Shown here one piece after another: positions 1 to 7,900 of a stretch of DNA of 64,000 nt; the first letter of the stretch is position 1, and each line of letters opens with the position of its first letter. The notes under the pieces were generated by a model. It was not told where the DNA came from. It saw only the letters and a program-made list of their open reading frames with translations, and ran no database searches. The translations under genes were made by a program, and so were the position numbers. This DNA comes from Streptomyces sp. NBC_00513 (GTDB lineage: Bacteria; Actinomycetota; Actinomycetes; Streptomycetales; Streptomycetaceae): contig NZ_CP107845.1 of assembly GCF_041431415.1 (NCBI RefSeq), positions 186,001-250,000 of the forward strand, written 5' to 3'.

Positions 1-2
1 CG

Positions 3-275
3 GACCTCGTCAACGATTACGCGCGCCGTCAACAGCTTCTGTCCGCAGACGCCGAGAACATCACCGTCAAGGCCATCCACGAGGGCTTGACCGCAGTCGT
101 CTCCGTAAAACTCGCCCACCCCGTCTTCGAAGGCTCCACCAGAACCAGACTCAGCAATCCCGAAGCGGACCTCTACGTCCAAGAGGTCGTCCGCAAGCAC
201 CTCGCCGACTGGCTTGACGACCACCCGGACGAGGCCGTGGCTATCATCCGCCACATCCTCAACGCCTCTACCTGA
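3..275 (+). CDS. GyrB-like protein, C-terminal part of the ATPase/transducer region (cut by window start)
   Basis: The frame is open from base 3 to the TGA at 273-275, so the 5' end lies outside the window. The visible residues contain a GLTAVVSVKL motif followed by FEGSTRTRLSNPE and a helical tail (WLDDHPDEA). In the GyrB family this is the end of the transducer domain, which is normally followed by TOPRIM. Here the gene stops right after it, exactly as in the complete homologue at 53114-54325. It is therefore probably a member of the same stand-alone, TOPRIM-less GyrB-like family and not truncated gyrase. The ATP-binding half cannot be seen, so activity cannot be judged. Confidence 0.75.
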   Translation, partial: DLVNDYARRQQLLSADAENITVKAIHEGLTAVVSVKLAHPVFEGSTRTRLSNPEADLYVQEVVRKHLADWLDDHPDEAVAIIRHILNAST

Positions 276-577
276 CGCAGGAAGGCACAAAGAAGGACCT
301 CCAGCCGGAGCGCAGAAGCACCTGGAGGTCACGGTCACTGACGGCGACCGAATCGCTGGGACACTGAACGCGCACGGGTGCACCGCAGGAGGCGCCGCCG
401 CCGCACTCACCGACCTCGGCATCCACGGGGCCTTGGTGAACGTCGAAAAGATGTGTCGAGGCGGCAGAATACGCGGAGAAGGGGCGGTGAGCTGCGGAAA
501 TACCCCTCACAGGCCCGATGGACACCGCAGGGGGCACCACAGGGGAAACCGCAGGGGGACCGGCAGGTGCATTCGGG

Positions 578-750
578 GCTTGCCCAACAGGCTTGCCCAC
601 CAAAAGCTTGCCCGGCATCAAGCAGCCACGGCCCCGGCTGTTACCCGGCCAGTTACCGAGCCTGTTACCTCTGGCTCTGTTACCTGCTCTGACCAGGGCG
701 GACAGCCCCAGAATCGTGGTGTCCGAGGCGAGGTAACAGCCGGCTTGCCC
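578..750. repeat. GCTTGCCC octamer cluster (4 copies)
   Basis: GCTTGCCC occurs at 578-585, 591-598, 606-613 and 743-750. The same octamer, or its complement GGGCAAGC, recurs at 2067-2133, 2706-2736, 2937-2987, 28406-28413, 28462-28469 and 28615-28622, always in non-coding DNA beside plasmid-type genes. A repeated octamer next to conjugation genes recalls the octamer sites read by FtsK/TraB-type DNA translocases. That role is inference. Confidence 0.6.
639..738. repeat. TGTTACC heptamer repeats
   Basis: TGTTACC is found at 639-645, 663-669 and 678-684, a variant AGTTACC at 651-657, and the inverted form GGTAACA at 732-738. The first three copies are about 12 bases apart. This iteron-like set lies inside the GCTTGCCC cluster and could bind a replication or partition protein, but no such gene is visible. 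Confidence 0.5.
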
Positions 751-766
751 GACCTAACCGGCGGAT

Positions 767-1197
767 GGTCCTGACACCTGACGCTGACACAGCCGCTCGC
801 TGCGACATCCCTCCCCGGCCAGGACAGGCAGGGGGCGGAGCGTGTCAGATGTCAGGACCCGGGACCGCCCCGAGGACCCGGGGGAACCTGAAGCTCCCGA
901 GGCGGTGTGCGACCCGAACCCTTCAACGACCGCGAACCCCGACGGTTCCGGTCGCCCCACATCCGGGGGGGGCGACGCTGATCGGACCGATCGGAAACCG
1001 CAGGCCGGCATCGGTTCCCGATCGGCAGCCGATCGGCACGGGCAACCGATCGGCCGCCAATCGGAGGCCGATCAACGATCGATCGGCACGGCCTTGGCCA
1101 TCGGGGTGGTCCTGACACCCGACGCGGACACCGCCGCGCGCGGCGAATCACCCGGCGGTGACGCCGGCGCATCAGGCGCCAGGACCCGGGACCGACA
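767..1197. repeat. Duplicated block with dyad symmetry around TCCTGACAC
   Basis: The block starting GGTCCTGACACCTGACG at 767 recurs as GGTCCTGACACCCGACG at 1108. The inverted word GTGTCAGATGTCAGGACC at 841-858 mirrors the first copy, and a partial counterpart ending CAGGACCCGGGACCG lies near 1175-1193. Two copies of the same module about 341 bases apart therefore each carry an inverted repeat. This looks like tandem duplication of a protein-binding site. Confidence 0.5.
976..1107. repeat. CGATCGG-type repeats
   Basis: At least ten ATCGG or CCGAT words crowd into about 130 bases, several as the palindrome-like CGATCGG or CCGATCGG. They occur in both orientations with irregular spacing. The density is far above chance even in 70 percent GC DNA. 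A shorter group of the same words recurs near 2752-2800. Confidence 0.55.
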
Positions 1198-1794
1198 CGG
1201 ACATCGCGGTCAGGGTCTGCCCGCACCGGTGTGGATCCCCGTCTCCTTCAACGACCCGGCGCGCCGCCGGTTGCGGACCCGCTTCCCACGGTCGGGGCCG
1301 ACGGTTGGAGACCGAGCTGGACCGCCGCCAGGGCGACCGCCTCCACCACCGACAAGCCGTCCCCACCGTCGCGGCCGGCCTCCGCACGCAGCCGGCCCGC
1401 CCGCGCTTCCAGGCGCCGTGCCAGTTCGTCCTGGACATCGGTGAGGTTGCGGCAGCCGCGCCGCCGGCCCGCGTAGTGATCCATCCGGTCACGGTAGAAG
1501 TTCACCGCCTCGCACGCGCGCGTCACGCGCGCGTGTTGGGCCCCCCCGCCGTCACACGGGCCGGGGCGGTGATGACGACGATGAACAGCCCGGCGAGAAT
1601 CGGACCGGTGACCACCGAACGCCGCCGACTCGGCACCGGACCAACCCGAGGCGAAAACCCCGAGTTGTCGCCCAGACCATGCGCCCGCCCGGCCGCCGAG
1701 CAACTCCCCACCGCCCAGGCCGCCGTCGCCCGGCCCGCCCCCACCACCGGCCGGCGGACCCTCGGCACCGGACCAGTGACCGACGACCAGTGAC

Positions 1795-1948
1795 TCACCG
1801 GTGACTGCCGCCGGGAATCGGTGACCGACGACCGGTGAGTGAGCCGGTGACCGGCACACCAGGACCGGTAACCGGTGACCGGTCACCGGCCGGCGGGCGG
1901 CGGGCGGCGGGCGGCGGGCGGGCGGGCGGGCGGGCGGGCGGCGGGCGG
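1795..1948. repeat. GGTGACCGG repeats running into a GGGC tract
   Basis: Words of the form CCGGTGAC, GGTGACCG and GGTCACCGG are repeated from 1795 to about 1895. They are followed directly by a run of GGGC/GGC units to about 1948 that could form G-quadruplex structures. The same GGTGACCGG words reappear at 2745-2870 and 2994-3003, on the other side of the small gene at 2122-2598. Confidence 0.5.
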
Positions 1949-2064
1949 GTTCTCCGCCCAGGAGTGATGCCCGGGCACCTATCGGCCGACGGCGTCCCCG
2001 TCGACCCGGAGCAGCTCGTCGTCGTCCTGGAGACCGAGGCCGCCGCGATGGCGTAACCCGGCCC

Positions 2065-2095
2065 CTGGGCAAGCCCGCGTGGAGGGCTTGCCCAG
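2065..2095. terminator. 12-bp inverted repeat built from GGGCAAGC
   Basis: CTGGGCAAGCCC at 2065-2076 pairs with GGGCTTGCCCAG at 2084-2095 across a 7-base loop. It lies 26 bases beyond the stop of the minus-strand gene at 2122-2598 and could terminate it. The same dyad recurs upstream of that gene at 2703-2739, so a protein-binding role is as likely. Confidence 0.45.
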
Positions 2096-2121
2096 GGTCG
2101 CCTTGCGCTTGCCCAGGGAGT

Positions 2122-2598
2122 TCAGGCTTGCCCGGTGGCCGGCTCCCACAGCGGGTGGGCGCGGCCGGTGCCGTCGCAGTGGAAGCACCGGCCGCCCCCG
2201 GGCGTGCCGCGGGCCCCGATGGTGTCGACGGCCTCGCGCAGGAGCCGGGTGAGGCCGTGGACGTGGGCCGGGTGCAGGGCGAGTTCGTGCCGGGTGCCCA
2301 CCACGACTTCCAGCGTCTCCCCGGGAAGGGCGTGCCTGTCGTCCGTATCCAGGGCGGGCACCAAATCCCCTACCAGGTCATGCAGGTCGGCCATGGTCTC
2401 TCCGCCCGCCAGCTCCACCCGCGTCCTCCAGAGGAGTTCCGACCGTGTGAGAGACAGCAACACCTCCGGCCTCAGGAAGGGAAGAAAGCGGTCGGGCGCT
2501 TCGGGGTGGGTCGCGTGAAGTCGGGTCAGTGCGCGCCACATGGCGCTGGGATCGTGGACCTCAAGTCCGGCGGGGTTCTCCTGCTTGATTTCGCTCAT
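2122..2598 (-). CDS. Hypothetical plasmid-type protein with a CxxC-containing C-terminus
   Basis: I do not recognise this 158-residue protein. Its composition is that of a real protein: mixed charged and hydrophobic residues, with a KQEN-containing start. Around residues 137-145 it has RCFHCDGTG, a CxxCxGxG half-motif like those of DnaJ zinc fingers; only one such pair is present, so a full zinc site would need a partner. It sits alone between two copies of a GGGCAAGC dyad and runs in the same direction as the relaxase remnant. The ATG at 2598 has no strong Shine-Dalgarno sequence. Confidence 0.55.
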   Translation of the reverse strand: MSEIKQENPAGLEVHDPSAMWRALTRLHATHPEAPDRFLPFLRPEVLLSLTRSELLWRTRVELAGGETMADLHDLVGDLVPALDTDDRHALPGETLEVVVGTRHELALHPAHVHGLTRLLREAVDTIGARGTPGGGRCFHCDGTGRAHPLWEPATGQA

Positions 2599-2702
2599 GA
2601 AACTGGTCTACGGCCGACGAGGTGGTGTCGGCCGGCTTCGGGGCGCCGCGTCCCGGACGGTGCTCCGCGGACTTCAGGAGCCGTTCCGCCCTGCGGCCCG
2701 GA

Positions 2703-2739
2703 CGCTGGGCAAGCCCTCCGCGTGGAGGCTTGCCCAGCG
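2703..2739. repeat. 13-bp inverted repeat built from GGGCAAGC
   Basis: CGCTGGGCAAGCC at 2703-2715 and GGCTTGCCCAGCG at 2727-2739 form a perfect dyad. With the dyad at 2065-2095 it brackets the gene at 2122-2598. Further single octamers follow at 2937, 2959 and 2980. Confidence 0.5.
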
Positions 2740-2995
2740 GATCCCGTGACCGATCGGCGGGCCGGGCGTGACCGATCCGTCTCCCGGAATCGGTCAATCA
2801 GCACGTCAGCGCCGTGACCGGCCCATGCAACTCCCGCCGAGGCGGTGACCGGTCATCGGTCACCCGCCATCGGTGAGGTGCACCCCGCCGGGAATCCCGG
2901 GATGGCCATGACCGATGCCGCCCGGACAGCCGGGGTGGGCAAGCCTGTGTTCGGGGCGGCTTGCCCAGGCTCCCCTTGGGCTTGCCCAGCGCCGG
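2740..2995. repeat. Second block of GACCGATCGG/GGTGACCGG words and GGGCAAGC octamers
   Basis: This stretch has no convincing gene. It mixes GTGACCGATC, GGTCATCGGTCACC and CATCGGTGAG words with octamers at 2937-2944, 2959-2966 and 2980-2987. It mirrors the repeat texture of 976-2121 on the far side of the small gene, so the gene appears embedded in one large repeat array. Confidence 0.45.
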
Positions 2996-3491
2996 TCACC
3001 GGCCGGCGGGCTCGGGGTAGCGCCGGCGGCGACGGTCCGGGTCGTCGATGCCGATCTCGTACCAGGGCTCGCCCCGTTTCAACCGGGGCATGGTGTTCAC
3101 CCACACCGCGACCGTGATGCCCCGGGCGTCGGCGGTGAGCGCCCGGCAGCGGTTGCCGAACTCGTCACCACAGCCAGGCGCTCGAGTGCCGCATCCAGGA
3201 CAGGGCGCGGGCGTCGCGGCGGGCGGCGGCGCTGCCGATGCGGTTCTGCCGGGGCCGGGGCCGGCGCGACTGGGCGCCGTAGAAGCGGCGTACCCCGGCG
3301 GCCTTGAGCCGCTTGCGCTGCTTGGCCAGCTCCGCCTTCTTCGCCTTGATGGACTTCGGCTTCCGGGGCCGCTTCCAGATCGGCTGCCAGTCCGTCGGCG
3401 GCACGTACGCCTCGGCGCGCTTCTGGGCGGCCTCCTTCAGCCGGGCAGCGACGGCTTCGATCCTCGGGTCCGCGGGCGGCATGTCGGGCAT
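2996..3491 (-). pseudogene. Hypothetical basic protein, probably frameshifted near 3190
   Basis: From ATG 3491 a lysine-rich N-terminal part (WKRPRKPKSIKAKKAELAKQ) runs in one frame and stops at 3165. In a second frame, overlapping at about 3200, good-quality sequence continues with CPGCG and GCGDEFGNRC zinc-ribbon-like pairs, then NTMPRLKRGEPWYEIGIDD, ending at a TGA at 2996-2998. Joined, this gives a roughly 165-residue protein with a basic N-terminus and a C-terminal zinc ribbon. No function is recognised. The start overlaps the end of the next upstream gene by 55 bases, consistent with one operon below the relaxase remnant. Confidence 0.45.
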
Positions 3492-4111
3492 GCGATTCCT
3501 CCGGTGGGTGGTGTCCGTACCGGCGCGGGCTGGACGGGCTGCTGGGAGTACGGCGGCGGGGGCGTCGCCGGGGCGGGCTGTGGTGCAGGGCGGCGTGCGG
3601 CGGCTCGTTCGCGGATGCCGGCCTGGAGGCGGGCGGCCATCTCGGCGGCGGCCTCCAGCGTCCGGCTGGTCTGCTCCGCCGCGGCGACGTCCGTCATCGG
3701 CTCCAGATCCCGGCCGGTCCTCCGCCCGGGGCGCGGGCTCAGGGTGGTCGGCACGGTGACGTTGCGCGGCCGGGGCCGGGAGTTCAGCCGGTCCGCGCGG
3801 CGAAGCGCGTGGACGCGGGCGGTCAGCGCGGCAGCCGCAAGACGGGCTCGCTCGTACGGGGAGGCTGCGCGCTTGCGGGTCAGCGCGCGGAGCACGGCCT
3901 GGTCCCCGATGTCGTGCGGGTACAGGGCGCGCAGGTCGGCGGTCATCATCCGCCGGGTGGCCGGGCGGGTGTAGCCGTCGATGGCCGCCTGGACTATCTC
4001 CTCGTCCAGGCCGGGCCGGTGGGGTCGGCCGCGAAGGATGTAGGAGAGCTGGCGGGGGGCCTCAGCGAGGAGGTGGTGATGCTTGAACCCGCCGCGCATC
4101 ACGGACACCAC
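3437..4111 (-). CDS. Hypothetical protein of a conjugative-element operon
   Basis: This 224-residue protein has an N-terminal half with a mixed, helix-rich sequence (LDEEIVQAAIDGYTRP, RRMMTADLRALYP) and a Pro/Ala-rich C-terminal tail of about 60 residues with two late cysteines. I cannot assign a family. It starts 55 bases after the stop of the relaxase remnant and overlaps the following gene by 55 bases, so all three were probably co-transcribed. A gene downstream of a MobF relaxase may be a transfer accessory; this is inference from position only. Confidence 0.5.
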   Translation of the reverse strand: MVSVMRGGFKHHHLLAEAPRQLSYILRGRPHRPGLDEEIVQAAIDGYTRPATRRMMTADLRALYPHDIGDQAVLRALTRKRAASPYERARLAAAALTARVHALRRADRLNSRPRPRNVTVPTTLSPRPGRRTGRDLEPMTDVAAAEQTSRTLEAAAEMAARLQAGIRERAAARRPAPQPAPATPPPPYSQQPVQPAPVRTPPTGGIACPTCRPRTRGSKPSLPG

Positions 4112-4165
4112 GGCGGCGACGTTGACAGCCGCCAGGGCGGCGTCGACGACCGGGCGTACCCGCGC

Positions 4166-4620
4166 TCATATCGCCGCGGCCGCTGCTCGGGCGCGCTCCG
4201 CCAACCCGGCGACGACGTCCGCTCCGTATGCCTGGGTCGCCGAGTCCCGCCAGACCGCGCGCAGCTCGGACAGCGACCGCAGTTCTGTGCGCTTGGGTGA
4301 GCGGGTCCGGTCGGCGGCCTGGCAGGCGAGTGCGTAGGCGGCCCGCTCCCCCGGCGGGTGCCCCTGCCGGGCCTCGTACTCGGCCACCAGGACGGGGAGC
4401 GCGTCCTCGATCTGTTGGCGGCGGGCCATCCGATGAGTCGCTGGTCGATCCCGGGGATCTCCATGACGGGGCGGCGGCCGGGCGTCACCTCGCGCGGCTC
4501 CCACGCCCACCCGAGCCGGGCCGAGACCTCCTCCATGAAGTGGAGGGTGTAGAGGGTGTCGGCCGCGACGATGTGCGTCATCAGTGCGGCGGCGGTCTGG
4601 TTGCCCCACGTGCCCTTCAC
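4166..4620 (-). pseudogene. MobF/TrwC-type relaxase fragment, frameshifted
   Basis: Two frames carry consecutive parts of one protein. From about 4620 one frame reads LYTLHFMEEVSARLGWAWEPREV and MEIPGIDQRLIGW. The adjacent frame then reads ARRQQIEDALPVLVAEYEAR, GHPPGERAAYALACQAADRT and LRSLSELRAVWRDSA, down to a stop at 4166. These match in order the stretch following the catalytic histidine triad in actinobacterial TrwC-like relaxases. The switch falls near 4425-4432. The N-terminal catalytic tyrosines and the helicase domain are absent, so this is a dead remnant of a conjugative element. Confidence 0.7.
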
Positions 4621-4842
4621 ATCAGCCCGAGACGGTAACCCGACGACGGGTGCACAGTCCGCCGCACCGTCGAAGGCTGCTCGAACACCAAACGTCCATG
4701 CTCTCGGTTCGTCTCAGGTGTCAGACCAAGTGGTCACGTGGTAGCGATTTTCGCGCTCACGCAGGACAAGGCATTGGGGTTGAAGGAGGGTTGCCCCCCC
4801 CCGCCGGGACAATCGCACCAAGTCTCCCTACTCAGACCTGTG

Positions 4843-4872
4843 TTGACCTTAAGCTGAAAATTTCATTAAATT
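4843..4872 (+). promoter_or_regulatory. Candidate promoter of the LamG-Rhs locus
   Basis: TTGACC at 4843-4848 and TAAATT at 4867-4872 are separated by 18 bases and lie in an unusually AT-rich stretch (4843-4890) directly upstream of the LamG gene. This resembles a housekeeping HrdB-type promoter. No other promoter-like AT-rich island was seen for the downstream genes up to the immunity gene. Confidence 0.5.
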
Positions 4873-4914
4873 CGCATGTTTGCATGATCGTTCTAACTCG
4901 TGGGGGGAACCACG

Positions 4915-7900
4915 GTGGCAAAACCACCGGGCCTTCGGCCTGCTCAAAAACAGGGGCGTCGAGGCGCCCCATCTCGCCTGACTACACTCGGCCTGGCGGC
5001 CGGTGTAGTCCTGACCAGTTGGTTGCCGCCCGCCGTCGCAACCGCCTCAACCGGATCGGCGCCCACTCCCGCCGCCGCAGCGCCTAACAGCGACCTCGGA
5101 CAGCAGGACACCCCGGAATCGCTAGCCGTGGCGGAAGCCAGAAAGTCCGGCAAGGACGTGCCGGTCGCAGCCATGCGCCGGGAGGCCGGTGACGTCACCG
5201 CTCGCCCCGACGGCACCCTCGTCGCAACCGTCTACACCAAGCCGGTCCGTGCCCTGAAGGGGGGCATGTGGCAGGACATCGACACCTCGCTGCACAAGAC
5301 CTCGGATGGCAGCGTCGCTCCTCGTATGGCCCTGCCTGACGTGGCCTTCTCCGGGGGCGGCGAGCAGCCGCTGATCCGAATGAATCAATCCGGCAAGGAG
5401 GTTCGGCTGAACTGGCCCGATCCTCTTCCCGCGCCGGTGCTGGACGGGGACACCGCCGAGTACCGCTCGGTCTTGCCCGATGTGGATCTGCGGCTGACCG
5501 CCACGGAGACGGGTTTCACTCAGTTCATCGTCGTGAAGTCGGCGGCCGCAGCAAAGAATCCGCGACTCGATCGTCTCCGGTTGGGGCTCAATGCCCCTGG
5601 GCTGACCATGCGGCAGGGAGCCGACGGCTCGCTCAAGATGACGGACGCCGTAGGTGGAACGGTTTTCGAGGCCCCCAAGCCGATCATGTTCGACTCCTCA
5701 CCCGGCCTCACCGACGGTTCCGTGGTGCCTTCCGGCATTCACCACCAGGCGGGTCCTGAGCCTGCGGCCCGGTCCGGTAGGTCTGCCCGGTCCGCTCTCG
5801 CGCCTGCGGCCGGAGCAGAGCCCCAGGCCCACACTGCCGAGGTTCAGCTCTCCGTACCGACCGATCAGAAGAGCCTGCTGCTCACTCCCAACCAGAGCTT
5901 GCTGGACTCACCCAACACCGTTTTCCCAGTGTTGATCGATCCGAATCTCCAGACCCCACGCGCCAACGGCTGGGCCGGCATCTCGCAGGCTTGGGAGAAC
6001 AACGCCTACTGGAAGTACACGGGTGACTTCGGCACCGGCCGCTGCATCGCAGCGAGCTGTGCTTCAGGTGACGTCAAGCGCGTCTTGTACTCGTTCCCGG
6101 TCAAGGGCTGGGGCTTCGTCGGCAAGCGCATCCTGTCGGCAAAGCTGAACGTTTGGGAAACCCACGCCTTCAGCTGCACCAAGAAGCCGCTCCAGATGTA
6201 CGCAACTGCGCGCATCGGCACGGGTACCACTTGGAAGAATTCCAGCGGTCCCAGCTTCTGGGTGCAGCACCTGCAGACCATCAACGCCGCTCGCGGCTAC
6301 GACGGCTGCGCTGCGGGATACGTGGAGTTCGGCGGCGGCACCTCGAATGCGTTGCGGGACAAAGTCCAGCAGGCCGCCAACGGCGACTGGGTGGACCTCA
6401 CCCTTGGTCTCAAGGCCGAGAACGAGGCGGACGGCTACGCCTGGAAGAGGTTCAACAGCAACGCCGGTCTTCAGGTCACCTATAACCTTCCGCCCCGGCA
6501 GGCCCCGATGTCGGACCTGTCGATGTCCCCGGGCTCGGTGTGTTCCACTTCCGCCCTGGTCATCACCAAGCACCCGCAGATCACCGCTAAGGTCTCCGAC
6601 CCGGACGGCGACGCCATCGGCGTGCAGTTCGGCGCGCACTGGGACAATGGTGACGGCACCGGGATGAGCGGGAAATGGTACTCCACCGGCGCCCTGGGCA
6701 CCGCTCCGCCAGGGAACACGTTCAAGGCCTCAGGTTCCGCGTTCTCCGTCACGCTGCCCAGCAGCGTTCCGCAGAACAAACTGATCAACTGGGCGGTTCG
6801 CGGCTGGGACGGCACCGAATGGGGGCCGTGGAGCTACGACGGCAACCCCACCGCCTGCTACTTCCAGATCGACACCAGCGCACCCGCCGGCCCCGTCACC
6901 ACCTCGCCGCATTTCCCCGGCTCCACCGATGCGCAGGCCTCACTGCCCTGGACGGACGGCGTCGGCCGCTACGGCACTTTCATCTTCGACACCAGCTCCA
7001 CCGATGCGGTCAAGTACCAGTGGGGCCTCAACCAGCTGCCTTCCGCGGCGAACTCGTTGACCACAACGGCCGGGGCCCCACAACAGGTCAGCCTCCTGAT
7101 GGAGAAGGAAGGCCCGCAGTTCATCTCCGTACGGGCCCTGGACTCTGCAGGTAATGCCTCTGAACCGACCACGTACTACTTCAACGTGCGCCGCGGCCAA
7201 GCCCCACGCGCGGGCTGGAGCATGGACGGGATCGATGGCGGAGGTGTCACCGGCAGCTCTTCCGACTTGTCCGCGACCCTGGCAGCCGGTACGGCCGGGG
7301 CACCCGGGCACATCGGGAACGGCGTCCTCCTCGACGGGACGCGGGCGCCGGACACCACCCCCGTGCAATACCTCACCACCAGCGCGTCCGTCCTGGAGAC
7401 CCATCGCAGCTTCACCGTGTCCGCCTGGGTGAAGGTCACTTCCCTGGCCAGCGCACACCAGGCCATCGTCAGCCAGACCGGCAAGCAGATGAGCTCCATG
7501 GAGCTGGGCATCAGCGAGGGCAAGTGGGCTCTCAAGACGCCGACCCTCGACGACTCCTCCACCAGCGGCTGGCGTACCGCGTACAACGAGACCGCTCCGG
7601 TCCTCAACCAGTGGACGCATCTGGCCGGAACCTACGACGCCGCCACCGGACTGACCACGGTGTACGTCAACGGGCAGGCCGGCGCCCCCGCGGCCGCCAC
7701 CGTCTTCAACGCCCGCGGTCCCCTGGACATCGGGCGGATGCTCTGGCGCGGCACCTACACCGACCCCTGGTTCGGCTCCCTCGACGAGATTCGAGCCTAC
7801 GACCGCTCGCTCTCGCCCTCCGAGATCACCGCGCTGGCCACCGACCAGCCAGTCACCGGCGGTTTCGGCGCCAAGGCCGTCTGGACTCTGGACGAAGCGG

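Larger units (their letters stand above)
276..2121. other. Repeat-rich stretch without a recognisable gene
   Basis: Several frames stay open here because GC is very high, but their translations are low-complexity Arg/Pro/Gly and I recognise no domain. The stretch is packed with short repeats, listed separately: GCTTGCCC octamers, TGTTACC heptamers, a duplicated TCCTGACAC block, CGATCGG words, GGTGACCGG words and a GGGC tract. Such an arrangement fits an origin, partition or conjugal-transfer region of a plasmid or integrative element better than coding DNA. This is inference from texture and from the neighbouring MobF relaxase remnant. Confidence 0.5.

Noticed and set aside
1248..2072. A 274-codon minus-strand frame in the repeat region
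   Set aside because: Almost entirely Arg, Pro, Gly and Ala arising from GC-rich repeats; no recognisable domain.
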